64,000 bases of DNA from Methanosarcina barkeri MS (GTDB taxonomy: Archaea > Halobacteriota > Methanosarcinia > Methanosarcinales > Methanosarcinaceae). Below are positions 9,069 through 18,232 of this stretch, one piece after another. A program made the position numbers and the translations under genes. Every line of letters starts with the position of its first letter. Within the stretch, counting starts at the first letter, position 1. The stretch spans positions 1,847,168-1,911,167 of the forward strand of contig NZ_CP009528.1 in NCBI RefSeq assembly GCF_000970025.1. The letters are read 5' to 3'. Under the pieces are notes generated by a model. That model worked only from the letters and a program-made list of their open reading frames with translations, was not told the origin of the DNA and ran no database searches.

Positions 9069-9491
9069 TTTTCTTTTTTGATATAGTTTTTTTTCGGAAC
9101 CGTGCCGTTTTTTTAGAACTGTACTGTTTTTTTAGACATTAGCAGAACTTCAAACTGGTTTTTTAGTCTCACAATATCATTCAGGAAAAAAGAGATCATG
9201 CCACTCATTCAAACTAGTGAAGAGCCATTTTTAGTCTTCAAATTTTGTCTCTTAATCATAATTCTCTCTTTATCACAAGAAATAGTTTGAAACTCTTTTT
9301 TATAATTAACTTTATATAAAATAATTCTCTATAAATTAGTAGTTGTATTCAATTTTCATCGAGCTACATTAGATTTTAAGTCACTCAAATGTGTTTCAAA
9401 AGCCTACTGAGAAATATACTGCGGAACGCAGAGTAAATGTAATGAATCCTATCCGTTGCTCCGATGAAAATAACACAAAAGAGAGATATTT

Positions 9492-9983
9492 ATGACGTTA
9501 GCAAAATCTCCATGGATTATACACGTGAATTGTAACAGTTGTAATGGCTGTGATATTGAAGTAATAGCTTGTCTTACTCCTTTATATGACGCTGAAAGAT
9601 TTGGTGTGTTAAACATCGGTACCCCCAAACAAGCAGATATAATGGTGGTTACAGGCGCAGTGAATTACAAAAATGTGGACGTGCTTGTAAATATCTATAA
9701 CCAGATTCCTGATCCAAAAGTTGTTATAGCAGTCGGCGCCTGTGCATCCACAGGTGGAATTTTCCATAGCTGTTATAATGTAATAGGCGGAGTGGACCAG
9801 GTTATACCCGTAGACATATATGTTCCAGGCTGCTGCCCAAGACCTGAAGCTATACTTGATGGAATCATGGCGGCTCTTCCAATTCTAGAAGATAAGAAGA
9901 AAAAGAATATCAAAGGAAAAGAGGTAAAACTCAAAAGAAATGAGGCACCGGTACCTGGTGATTCCCTGGGCACGCCACGCTGA
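9492..9983 (+). CDS. echC: EchC-like [NiFe] hydrogenase small subunit / NuoB-like protein
   Basis: This 163-residue protein has the fold that carries one [4Fe-4S] cluster at the interface with the hydrogenase large subunit or NuoD-like partner. Cluster ligands are visible in CNSCNGCDIE (residues 14-20), VGACASTGG and PGCCPRPEAI. The order and loop wording fit Ech hydrogenase subunit C better than FpoB. The last 30 residues are Lys-rich. No other hydrogenase subunit is nearby: an IS5 relic follows directly. A short open stretch (...NPIRCSDENNTKERYL) ends in a TGA that overlaps this ATG, as the preceding gene of an operon would. It is probably an orphan left from a larger complex. Confidence 0.82.
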   Translation: MTLAKSPWIIHVNCNSCNGCDIEVIACLTPLYDAERFGVLNIGTPKQADIMVVTGAVNYKNVDVLVNIYNQIPDPKVVIAVGACASTGGIFHSCYNVIGGVDQVIPVDIYVPGCCPRPEAILDGIMAALPILEDKKKKNIKGKEVKLKRNEAPVPGDSLGTPR

Positions 9984-10004
9984 AGCAAAAGTGGTGTAAG
10001 CTTT

Positions 10005-10440
10005 TTGCCTTAGAACCTATCCTGAAAGTCCTGCTGCTCTGAATGTTATCCGTGCAGATGCGAAATGAAGCATAGCAAGGTCATTCTCGATTTTCTTTTC
10101 CCATCTTATAAGCAGTCTTCTGAATCTGTTTAGCTAGGAATGTGTCCTTTCTACAACACGTCTTCTTGCCCTAAAACCGGTACTCTATTCTTATTTATTC
10201 TTCTCCACGGCTTTTACTATGGGCAGTATAACCATATTCTTTAACCAATTCTCTGATATCCGGTTCCAGCTCCACTTAATGGTGCTTTTGTCACAGCACC
10301 ATCAATTGCTTGCTATTCCCACTCTAGTCCGTTCTTATTATGTTACTCCATTAGACCAGCTTGCCGCATGTTTTCAAAGAATCCAGAAGTTTGCCACTCC
10401 TTAATCAATCATGAACGGTTCTTGGAGCTCCATAAAATCG
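10005..10440 (-). pseudogene. IS5-family transposase relic
   Basis: On the minus strand the end reads RRVVERTHSWLNRFRRLLIRWEKKIEN and then LAMLHFASARITFRAAG before a stop, across frames. This is the C-terminal signature of IS5-type DDE transposases (the Arg/Glu-rich helix with the catalytic Glu). Upstream the coding sequence breaks into several frames and no N-terminal half is recognisable. The outer end near 10010-10030 (AGAACCTATCC.GAAAGT) resembles the terminal repeats of two MITE-like elements at 26920 and 63271. It has interrupted the VOC-gene copy that follows. Confidence 0.75.
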
Positions 10441-10442
10441 TG

Positions 10443-10617
10443 GCGAAGATTTTCTTATCGATTCTCGTGATGAATTCAAGGCTTATCTGGAAAAAATGGT
10501 GCCGAAATTCTCCGGGGCCTGAATAAGGTCCCGACCGGCAGGAACATAACAGTAAAGCATCCCGACGGCTCGGTAATAGAGTACGCGGATCACTCCAAAA
10601 ATGCCAAAAATAAATAA
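10443..10617 (+). pseudogene. 3' fragment of a VOC/glyoxalase-like gene
   Basis: This 175-bp stretch is a near copy of the 3' end of the intact VOC gene at 13422-13784. The shared protein text includes DEFKAYLE, KVPTGRN, TVKHPDGSVIEY. It needs a frameshift near 10493 (GAAAAAATGGTGCC against GAAAAAGGTGC). The 5' two thirds are gone, cut by the IS5 relic. It is a dead duplicate about 3 kb from its intact partner. Confidence 0.8.
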
Positions 10618-10625
10618 TTTAAACG

Positions 10626-10976
10626 TTATTTTTGAGCTTTTTCAATTAAATTGTTAATTATATCGTCTACAGTTTCTGATTTTCGTGCACTTAAAACTGA
10701 GCAAATAAACCATAAAGCTGAAATTATACCAGCAATGTAAAATATTTTTTGCCATGTATCACCACTTACGATAAAATCATGAAAATCAGAAGTGATAAGT
10801 GTTATTACAATAGTGGCAAATATAGCATAAGGAGTAGTCCAGCGACTCTTCTTCTCTAATCGTTTCAGGTGATTACTTAAACAAACTCTTAGAGTATCTT
10901 CATTTATACGTATATAAACACCTGGTACAAAGATAGTTTCTCTGGCACTGTAATCCACAGAAACATCATCTAGCAT
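10626..10976 (-). CDS. Small two-helix membrane protein
   Basis: This is a 116-residue unknown protein. It has a soluble N-terminal half of about 45 residues with YSARETIFVPGVYIRI, then two hydrophobic segments (about 49-65 and 77-95) separated by a short polar loop, and a charged C-terminal helix (ETVDDIINNLIEKAQK). No enzyme motif is seen. It is encoded downstream of and on the same strand as the large TPR gene (130 bp gap), so the two may be expressed together and the TPR protein may work near the membrane. Confidence 0.65.
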   Translation of the reverse strand: MLDDVSVDYSARETIFVPGVYIRINEDTLRVCLSNHLKRLEKKSRWTTPYAIFATIVITLITSDFHDFIVSGDTWQKIFYIAGIISALWFICSVLSARKSETVDDIINNLIEKAQK

Positions 10977-11106
10977 ATCTTTCTTACTTTTTTTATATTC
11001 AGGAATCTGACTCAGAACTCTCTACTCTCCCTCTTTCTATAAATCAGAATTTTTTATTTTTACGCAAATATTCTAATATTCCCATCTAGCTTGAAGAAGG
11101 ACCTTT

Positions 11107-13284
11107 TTATTTACCAGTATTTTTGTTAATACTAATTATATTTCTTTGAATTTTTTGAATATAAGGGTGGCCTGATCCATAAACGCTCTCCAGGATTTTG
11201 AGTGCACGATTAAACATTTTGAGAGCTTCTTTATATCTTCTCATTTCCCTATAGAGAACAGCCATGTTGTTTAGAGTGATTGCAACATCAGGATGCTCTG
11301 GTCCGTAAATATTCTCCAGGATTTCTAGTGCACGATTAAACGTTTCAAGGGCCTGTTCATATTTTCCAGTTTCTCCGTAGAGAACAGCTATATTGTTTAG
11401 AGTATTTGCAACATCAGGATGCTCTGATCCATAAGTATTCTTCAGGATTTCTAGTGCACGATTAAACGTTTCAAGGGCCTGCTCATATCTTCCAGTTTCT
11501 CTGTAGAGAACAGCTATATTGTTTAGAGTATTTGCAACATCAGAATGTCCTAGCCCCAACAATTTTTCACGGATATCAAGAGATTTATGATACAGGTTCA
11601 TTGCTTCTTCATATCTTCCCATATCTCTGTAGATTCCTGCTAGATTGTTGAATGCAGTCCCTACGTAAGATTGATAGGCTACGTTTTTGGGGTCTTTATT
11701 AAAGAGTTTTTGCCTCATCTCAAGTGCTTTTTCGTACCTTTGTTTTGCCTCTTCAATGTGCCCCATATCAGAAAGTAAAGCACCTAAATTATTGATTGTC
11801 ATTGCTACATCTGACTGATAGGCTACGTTTTCGGGGTCTTTTTGGAGGAGTTTTTGCCTCATTTCAAGTGCTTTTTCGTACCTTTGTTTTGCCTCTTCAA
11901 CTCGCCCCATATCAGAAAGTAAGGTACCTAAATTGTTGAGCGTCGTTCCTACGTAAGATTGATAAGCTACGTTTTCGGGGTCTTTTTGGAGGAGTTTTTG
12001 CCTTATTTCGAGTGCTTTTTCGTATTTTTGTTTTGCCTCTTCAATGCGCCCCATATCAGAAAGTAAGGCACCTAAATTGTTGATTGTCATTGCTACATCT
12101 GACTGATAGGCTACGTTTTCGGGGTCTTTATTGAAGAGTTTTTGCCTCATTTCGAGTGCTTTTTCGTATCTTTGTTTCGCCTCTTCAATGCGCCCCATTT
12201 TTTGAAGGAGAATTCCATAATTTGATTGTGTGTTGACATGTTTGGGATCTGCTTCCAGAGCAAGTTTATACTGTTCTTCTGCTTCCTCAAGGCATCCCGA
12301 ATCTGAAAGGAGATTACCGTAATTTGAGCGTGTGTTGACATTTCTGGGGTCGACTTCAAGAATAAGTTTATATTGTTTTTCTGCCTCCTCAAGACGTCTC
12401 ATATCCAAAAGGAGATTACCGTAATTTGAGCGTATGTTGACATTATTGGGGTCTGCTTCCAAAGCAATTATATACTGTTTTTCTGCTTCCTTAAGGCGTC
12501 CCATATCCGAAAGGAGATTACCGTAACTTGAGCGTATGTTGACATTATTGGGGTCTGCTTCCAGAGCAATTATATACTGTTTTTCTGCCTCCTCAAGGCG
12601 TCCCATATCCAAAAGAAGATTTCCGTAATTAGAATGCGTGTTGAGATGATTGGGATCTGCTTTCAGAGCAAGCTTATATTGTTCTTCTGCTTCATCGCGT
12701 CGCCCCATTTTTTGGAGGAGATTACCGTAATTCGAGTGTGTGTTGACATGTTTAGGATCTGCTTTCAGAGCAAGTTTATATTGTTCTTCTGCTTCCTCAT
12801 GGCGTCCCATATCTGAAAGGAGATTTCCGTAATTAGAATGTGTACTGACATGACTGGGGTCTGCTTCCAGAGCAAGCTTATATTGTTTCTCTGCATCCCT
12901 AAAGCTCCCCATTTGTTTCAGGAGAATTCCATAATTTGAGTGTGTGCTTGCATCATTGGGGTCTGCTTCCAGAGCAAGCTTATACTGTTCTTCTGCTTCC
13001 ATAGGTAGGTTCAAAAAGTAAGAAGCTGTTCCCGCATTATAATGAGCAACTGCTTTTTCAGGTCCTGTTGATAAGCTTGCAGCGGTCTTTGCAAATATAT
13101 ATACTAATTCATAGGATCCTTCCGATCCACAGAGAGTGCTCAGATCTAATAACTGATCAAAAGAAATCAAATTTTTTGTTGAGAAGTTAATTGCAAGGTC
13201 AACTGCTTTGTTTAAATTTCCTTCTTCAGATTGCAGAGATTCAACTACAATTTTCCGCAGTTCTTCTATCATATCATTATCCAT
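11107..13284 (-). CDS. Large TPR protein with three repeat classes
   Basis: This 725-residue, probably cytoplasmic, scaffold protein has an N-terminal segment of about 75 residues without repeats. Then come about nine 34-residue TPRs (HSNYGNLLSDMGRxEEAEEQYKLALEADP type), four of about 50 residues (NNLGALLSDMGxIEEAKQRYEKALEMRQKLxxKDPENVAYQS type), and three 42-residue kinesin-light-chain-type repeats (HPDVANTLNNIAVLYxETG). Repeats within each class are nearly identical, which points to recent internal expansion. TPR arrays bind partner proteins; the partner is unknown. The start at ATG 13284 (MDNDMIEELRK) has no strong Shine-Dalgarno. It is one of four TPR genes in this window. Confidence 0.92.
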   Translation of the reverse strand: MDNDMIEELRKIVVESLQSEEGNLNKAVDLAINFSTKNLISFDQLLDLSTLCGSEGSYELVYIFAKTAASLSTGPEKAVAHYNAGTASYFLNLPMEAEEQYKLALEADPNDASTHSNYGILLKQMGSFRDAEKQYKLALEADPSHVSTHSNYGNLLSDMGRHEEAEEQYKLALKADPKHVNTHSNYGNLLQKMGRRDEAEEQYKLALKADPNHLNTHSNYGNLLLDMGRLEEAEKQYIIALEADPNNVNIRSSYGNLLSDMGRLKEAEKQYIIALEADPNNVNIRSNYGNLLLDMRRLEEAEKQYKLILEVDPRNVNTRSNYGNLLSDSGCLEEAEEQYKLALEADPKHVNTQSNYGILLQKMGRIEEAKQRYEKALEMRQKLFNKDPENVAYQSDVAMTINNLGALLSDMGRIEEAKQKYEKALEIRQKLLQKDPENVAYQSYVGTTLNNLGTLLSDMGRVEEAKQRYEKALEMRQKLLQKDPENVAYQSDVAMTINNLGALLSDMGHIEEAKQRYEKALEMRQKLFNKDPKNVAYQSYVGTAFNNLAGIYRDMGRYEEAMNLYHKSLDIREKLLGLGHSDVANTLNNIAVLYRETGRYEQALETFNRALEILKNTYGSEHPDVANTLNNIAVLYGETGKYEQALETFNRALEILENIYGPEHPDVAITLNNMAVLYREMRRYKEALKMFNRALKILESVYGSGHPYIQKIQRNIISINKNTGK

Positions 13285-13421
13285 TTACTGGCCTACCTCA
13301 ATGGAACTTCAACCCGAAAAACAATTTTTAATTCATTGTTTTGAAACATATAAATAATTTTTTATATTGTGGGCAGATGACGATTTATAGAAGTATAACA
13401 AAAATCAGTTTTTGTGATATA

Positions 13422-13784
13422 ATGAAAATCCTTCAGACCCTCTCTCGTCTCTACGTAAACGATCTCAACTCAGCCCTTGAATTCTACGAAGAACTTCTCG
13501 GCTCCCCCAAAGCCATGCGCTTTGCAATCCCGCAAATCGGCCTGGAACTGGTTCAAATAGAAAATGTTTTACTAATAGCCGGTTCGGATGAAGCTCTAAA
13601 ACTCTTCAGAAGTACGCAGGCTACCTTTCTTGTCGATTCTCTTAATGAATTCAAGGCTTATCTGGAAGAAAAAGGTGCAGAAATTATACGGGGCCCAAAT
13701 AAGGTCCCGACCGGCAGGAACATGACAGTAAAGCATCCCGATGGCTCGGTAATAGAATACGTGGAACATTCAACCCTGGCCTGA
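13422..13784 (+). CDS. VOC-family (glyoxalase/bleomycin resistance-like) protein
   Basis: This 120-residue single VOC domain has the opening LYVNDLNSALEFYEELLG and the closing VPTGRNMTVKHPDGSVIEYVEH, both typical of the fold. The closing Glu is a likely metal ligand, while the opening metal His is replaced, so catalysis is uncertain. The frame is open 27 codons further upstream, but that part is not VOC-like, so I start at ATG 13422. A truncated second copy lies at 10443-10617, so the gene has been duplicated locally. It may act on or bind a small hydrophobic molecule; the substrate is unknown. Confidence 0.85.
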   Translation: MKILQTLSRLYVNDLNSALEFYEELLGSPKAMRFAIPQIGLELVQIENVLLIAGSDEALKLFRSTQATFLVDSLNEFKAYLEEKGAEIIRGPNKVPTGRNMTVKHPDGSVIEYVEHSTLA

Positions 13785-14014
13785 AAAATAAAAATCAGCT
13801 ATCAATTCAAAAATCCTGCTCCAGAGCTTCAGAGTCAATATTTTATTTTTTTACTCGGACAGGAAAAGTTTTAAACTTATAAATTAACGGAATCTACAAC
13901 TCATAATCATGATTTTATAAATTTGATAGAATCGTCACCGAAATTTAGAATCATTGATATGTTATTGACACACTCATTGATATAGTAATCCAGGAATTTT
14001 CCAGAGGGGTAATT

Positions 14015-15028
14015 ATGGTAAACACTAGCTTTACGCGGGATATTCAATTCCCGCCTTTGCCACTTGAAGAATGGGAAGGTACGAAGAATAAGCTGCACCT
14101 GTTCCTGCAAATCGTCGGGAAAGTCAGGCTTGCATTGTTTCCGAAAATGAACCACTGGTGGCATGTGCCGTTTTATGTTTCAGTGCGTGGACTCACGACC
14201 GGACCTATTCCTTATGAGGACATGACTTTTGAAATGGAATTTAATTTTCGGGACAAGGAGCATATTTTAAGGATTGAGACCAGCGAAGGAGACTTGAAAA
14301 CCGTACCTTTAAAAGGGCTTTCAGTTGCCGTTTTTTATGACAGAGTATTTTCAAGTTTGGGCGAGCTTGGGATTATGGTGGGCATCAGGCCTGTGCCTTA
14401 CGATATCCCTGAGGTAAGTACCGAACCTTTTCCATCTGATTACCAGCATACCGCCTATGACGAAGAATACGTGAACCGTTTCTGGAGAATCCTTGTGCAG
14501 GTCTGTTCTATCTTTCAGGTTTTCAGGGGCTGGTTTATAGGGAAAAGTTCGCCTGTGCACTTTTTCTGGCATCACGCTGACCTTGCCCTGACTCTATTTT
14601 CAGGCAGGTCTGCGCCTGTCAAGGAAGGAGCAAATTCTGTAGAACTTGAGGCTTCTTCACATGAAATTCTCAGCTTCGGGTTCTGGGCTGGAGACCAGCA
14701 GATAAGGGAACCTGCTTTTTATGCTTATATGCACCCGCAGCCAACGGGCTTCATGAATGAGCCGCTAAGCCCAAAAGAAGCTTTCTGGAGCCATCATACC
14801 GGGCTTGCACTTTTAAGGTATGAAGATGTCCGAAATGCAGCAGATTCACCGGAAAAAGCGGTTCTGAATTTTCTTGAGAGCGTGTATCAGGCAGGAACAA
14901 AGAAGGCGAACTGGGATATTGAGGCTCTCAGGCTTCCGTCATCCGAAAAGCAACTTAAGGAAAAAGCTCAAAAGCAGCACAAAGAATATGCGGATATACT
15001 GGAAAAATTGGAAAGGCCGGAGATCTGA
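14015..15028 (+). CDS. DUF5996 family protein
   Basis: This is a 337-residue soluble protein. The opening LPLEEWEGTKNKLHLFLQIVGKVRLAL and MNHWWHVPFYVSVRGL, the HFFWHHADLALTLFSGR segment near 180 and the EAFWSHHTGLALLRYED segment near 250 are the recurring features of DUF5996. The paired His-rich blocks suggest a metal or redox site, but the function is not known. GAGGGG stands 7 bases before ATG. It has no operon partner: a 230-bp gap precedes it and a 725-bp repeat-bearing gap follows. Confidence 0.85.
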   Translation: MVNTSFTRDIQFPPLPLEEWEGTKNKLHLFLQIVGKVRLALFPKMNHWWHVPFYVSVRGLTTGPIPYEDMTFEMEFNFRDKEHILRIETSEGDLKTVPLKGLSVAVFYDRVFSSLGELGIMVGIRPVPYDIPEVSTEPFPSDYQHTAYDEEYVNRFWRILVQVCSIFQVFRGWFIGKSSPVHFFWHHADLALTLFSGRSAPVKEGANSVELEASSHEILSFGFWAGDQQIREPAFYAYMHPQPTGFMNEPLSPKEAFWSHHTGLALLRYEDVRNAADSPEKAVLNFLESVYQAGTKKANWDIEALRLPSSEKQLKEKAQKQHKEYADILEKLERPEI

Positions 15029-15487
15029 ATTTCAAATTAAAAGAGTTATGAGGCGCTTTTGTCTGATTTTCCTTTATATTTTGCCTGATTTTCCTTCATA
15101 TTTTCTTTAATTATTCTTTTGCCCTTTTATATCGAATCATGAGAGTATTAATCTCATTAGAATTTTTTTGAACTGAAAGCCATGTTTAACCAGTATAAAC
15201 TGCGAAAAGCCGGTATTTTAATTAAATTTCATAAAAAATGATTTTTACTATGTTGATGTAAATTCAATGGGTCATAAATAGCTTAATCTTAAATTAAAGC
15301 TTTAGAAATGATTATTTTATTAATTTACTAGTTTTTAAGCTGGGTATATTATAAGTATACTTATATTTAATCCGGTTAATATTAAAATTATAAGTTAAGG
15401 TGCCAAGTTAATAGGTATCGGCAAAACAGTTTGGCAATTTCTTCCAGAACTGCGAGGTCAAGTAGAAATTACATACACATGAAAATC

Positions 15488-15695
15488 TTAAGTTAGTTAG
15501 CTTAAGAATTGAGTTCAGGTTGGGGGGTTGAAGTACTGAGTTCAGGTTGGTGAATTTAAAAATTGAGTTTAAGTTGGGGAATTGAAGTACTGAGTTCAGG
15601 TTGATGAATTTAAAAATTGAGGTTAAGCTGGAGAGTTGAAGCACTGAGTTCAGGTTGATGAATTTAATTATTGAATTCAGGTTGGGTAGTTTAAG
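15488..15695. repeat. Degenerate tandem array, about 27-bp units
   Basis: Seven to eight units alternate between GAATT/AGTACTGAGTTCAGGTTG and TTTAAAAATTGAGTT-type versions, giving a period of about 27 or a double period of about 54. The array stops about 60 bp before the secreted-protein gene. The preceding 15029-15487 is AT-rich with no gene that I can support. Confidence 0.75.
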
Positions 15696-15753
15696 GATTC
15701 TTTTTCACACACATATATAGTATTTTTTAATCAAACTAGTCAGGAGTTAATTT

Positions 15754-16089
15754 ATGGTAAATACAAAATTTGATAGAATAAAAAAGATTTGTGCTATTTT
15801 ACTGGTACTTTGCTTTGTATTGTCAGTAACGGCTGCAGCAGCAAGCGCAGCTGGTAATAGCAAGAATAAAAATGGTTACAAAGACGGCTATAAAAAAGGT
15901 TATGGAGATGGCAGAAAACAGGGCCAAAAAGATTGCAATAAATATGGCAGCAGAGAAGCTCTCTCGAAAATCCCCTCTCCTCACAATGATAACAGATGGA
16001 CCAAAAATTACAAAGACAATTATAATAGAGGGTACCAAAAAGGATACATCGAAGGATACAATGGATATAGGTATACGTGCCTGAAATAA
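15754..16089 (+). CDS. Secreted Gly/Tyr/Lys-repeat protein
   Basis: This 111-residue exported protein has a charged N-terminus (KFDRIKK), a hydrophobic core (ICAILLVLCFVLSV) and AAAASAA as a likely signal peptidase I site near residue 33. The mature part has GYKDGYKKGYGDGRKQGQKD and NYNRGYQKGYIEGYNGYRY repeats of the G-Y-x-x-G type, and two cysteines. The signal peptide is nearly the same as that of the minus-strand gene at 18233, so the two share an ancestor in their export module. It is likely a surface or envelope component; I know no family function. Confidence 0.75.
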   Translation: MVNTKFDRIKKICAILLVLCFVLSVTAAAASAAGNSKNKNGYKDGYKKGYGDGRKQGQKDCNKYGSREALSKIPSPHNDNRWTKNYKDNYNRGYQKGYIEGYNGYRYTCLK

Positions 16090-16637
16090 AAGATAAAAAG
16101 CTTGAAATCCAAAATAGAAAAAAAGCTATTCCTGATATGATACAAAATTACCAGAGCAGAGGACCTTGTATAAGAACTCCTGTTTTAGTGACTGTTTAGT
16201 AACACTGTTAGTCTTCCTGTTAAAGTCTTCCCGTTAAATGACACAGTTTGCTGCTATCTTCCTGGTGATTTTGTTTGCGAATTTTTAAAAATCTATCATC
16301 TTTTATAAAAACGGAATGTTTTGCAAAGAAATATTAGAGCACTGTATCTTTTTTTTTGATTTATTTAAATTGAAATAAATAATAAACGATATATTTATTT
16401 ATCATCTGTACTTACTTAATTGTAATTTATAGCCGTAATAGTCTGAAAACATGGGGAGGGTGTTCAGTAAGCCGGCTTCAAAATTCTATATTTGACTTCT
16501 CAAAAGTAATTTTGGAACGTGCTCATTATAGCAAAATTAATTTTGGGTCTGGGGGCAAGCCATTGAAATTATCCAAAAAAACAGCTATGTATTCTATATT
16601 CGGATAAATTTAGAGACATTTTACGCTCATAACTTTT

Positions 16638-16780
16638 AGCAACTGATCCCCATAGCCTAGCAACTGATCCCCATAGCCTAGCAGCTGATCCCATAACCTC
16701 GAATTACAACACAGGATTAACTGATAACACTGAATTAACTGATAACACTGAATTAACTGATAACACTGAATTAACTGATA
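16638..16780. repeat. Two small arrays: 21-bp and 18-bp units
   Basis: AGCAACTGATCCCCATAGCCT occurs twice (16638-16679) with a third degraded copy. Then ATTAACTGATAACACTGA occurs three times (16716-16769), with a partial fourth running into the ribosome-binding region of the gene at 16784. Copy-number change here could alter expression of that gene. Confidence 0.85.
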
Positions 16781-16783
16781 GAG

Positions 16784-17722
16784 ATGAAACTGAGGTTTTA
16801 CATTCTGTGCACTGCTGCTCTACTCGCTTTAGCGATATCTCCTACTTCAGGAGTACCTTTCTTAGCAGACGGCAACATCACTGCAACGATCCATGGGGCT
16901 ACATATGCATGGGATACTCTTGAATCCCTCAATGACACTGTGATTAGCATCAATTCTAATCCTCCTCAATCAGTACTGGCAAAAGATGGTACTTATTCCT
17001 TTGAACTCGGACCCGGAGACTATGTTATTACAGCCAGGTATTACCGGAACAGCACTATAGTCTATTCAAAAGAAGCAACTTTGAAAATTGAAGAGGAGGG
17101 AAACTATGTCTTTGATCTCCTGCTTTATCCTGTCTCCGAAAATCCGGTAAAGGAAACAGCCGAAGACAAAATAAGTAATGTCAATAACGTTAATCCCACC
17201 GAAAAAACCAGGAATGACTTTTTTACTGTAAGCCATCTACCAGTAGCCCTCCTGGTTCTTTTTCTGTTCGGCGGAGGTTATAAACTTTCCAGAAAGCGGA
17301 AAAAGATGAAAATAAACAGGTCTCAGGAAGGGAAGTTCTATACATCCAGGCTTCTGACAAATGCCCTTGCTAAAATCCCTGGTTCTGGAATAAAGTTGGG
17401 GGTCAAAAACACCCAAGAGGCAGTTTCAGTAAAGAAAACAGTAATAGAGCCAGGTGAGCCAGGAATAAAAATTACAGATAATTCCAAAATTGAGACCGAT
17501 GATTTAAGAAGATCTCCTCTTACTAAGGATCTCCGAGAAGTCCTTGATGTGATTCGGGGCCACAGGGGTAGAATTACGCAAAAGGATCTACGCAGCAGGC
17601 TTGATTATTCCGAAGTGAAAGTCAGCCTCATGCTTTCAGAACTGGAAAAGAGAGGCCTGATTCAGAAGTTCAAGCATGGGCGTGAGAATATTGTGATTTT
17701 AACAGATGAGGATCACAGATAA
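16784..17722 (+). CDS. Membrane-anchored winged-helix regulator
   Basis: This 312-residue protein has a signal peptide (1-23), an extracellular beta-rich domain (about 28-115; it resembles a carboxypeptidase-regulatory-type sandwich, with DGTYSFELGPGDYVITARY), a transmembrane segment (about 148-166, followed by KLSRKRKKMK) and a cytoplasmic C-terminal winged helix (about 243-308; VLDVIRGHRGRITQKDLRSRLDYSEVKVSLMLSELEKRGLI). This is a one-component transmembrane sensor layout in which the extracellular domain would signal to a DNA-binding domain that stays at the membrane. The ligand and target genes are unknown. The 18-bp array ends just before the start. Confidence 0.85.
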   Translation: MKLRFYILCTAALLALAISPTSGVPFLADGNITATIHGATYAWDTLESLNDTVISINSNPPQSVLAKDGTYSFELGPGDYVITARYYRNSTIVYSKEATLKIEEEGNYVFDLLLYPVSENPVKETAEDKISNVNNVNPTEKTRNDFFTVSHLPVALLVLFLFGGGYKLSRKRKKMKINRSQEGKFYTSRLLTNALAKIPGSGIKLGVKNTQEAVSVKKTVIEPGEPGIKITDNSKIETDDLRRSPLTKDLREVLDVIRGHRGRITQKDLRSRLDYSEVKVSLMLSELEKRGLIQKFKHGRENIVILTDEDHR

Positions 17723-17841
17723 GTAATCACAGATGTAGCGAATCACAAGTAAGTAGCGAATCACAGATGTAGCGAATCAAAGATAAGTGGCGAAAGGGAA
17801 GCTAAATTTATACGACTCAACAAAAGTATACCATATGATAT

Positions 17842-17908
17842 AATTTAATAATTAATGATGCAACGATAATAATTTAATAATTAATGATGCAACGATAATA
17901 ATTTAATG
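17842..17908. repeat. 29-bp tandem repeat
   Basis: Two complete copies (17842-17870 and 17871-17899) plus a partial third. Just upstream, 17724-17790 has irregular repeats of GTAGCGAATCACAGAT. No gene is seen between 17723 and 18232. Confidence 0.8.
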
Positions 17909-17986
17909 ATATAATGGAAAAAAGAAAATCAGGGATATTTCACTTTGTTCCTCAGGGCAGAGAACTCGTGAATCTCCCCACTTTCT

Positions 17987-18024
17987 GAGCAGTAAGAACT
18001 CTATTGTTCTTGGTCTTACTGCTC
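17987..18024. terminator. Strong stem-loop
   Basis: GAGCAGTAAGA (17987-17997) pairs perfectly with 18014-18024 over a 16-base loop that holds a smaller hairpin, followed by TTTTAATTAAT. It may serve as a terminator for the regulator gene, although it lies 260 bp after the stop. Confidence 0.55.
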
Positions 18025-18232
18025 TTTTAATTAATAATTTTTAATCCAGAATATTTTCTTTTAATCTGGATTATTTTTTTTAATCCAAAGGGTTGTATGG
18101 CTAAGTAATTACTATATTTTACATTTACATAATTTACAGCCAGCTCTGAACATCTATTTTAAATAACTGTTATAATCACCGTAGAACTTCTTATAACCTC
18201 CAAACTATTTCATATACATTTTGAGCCATTTC

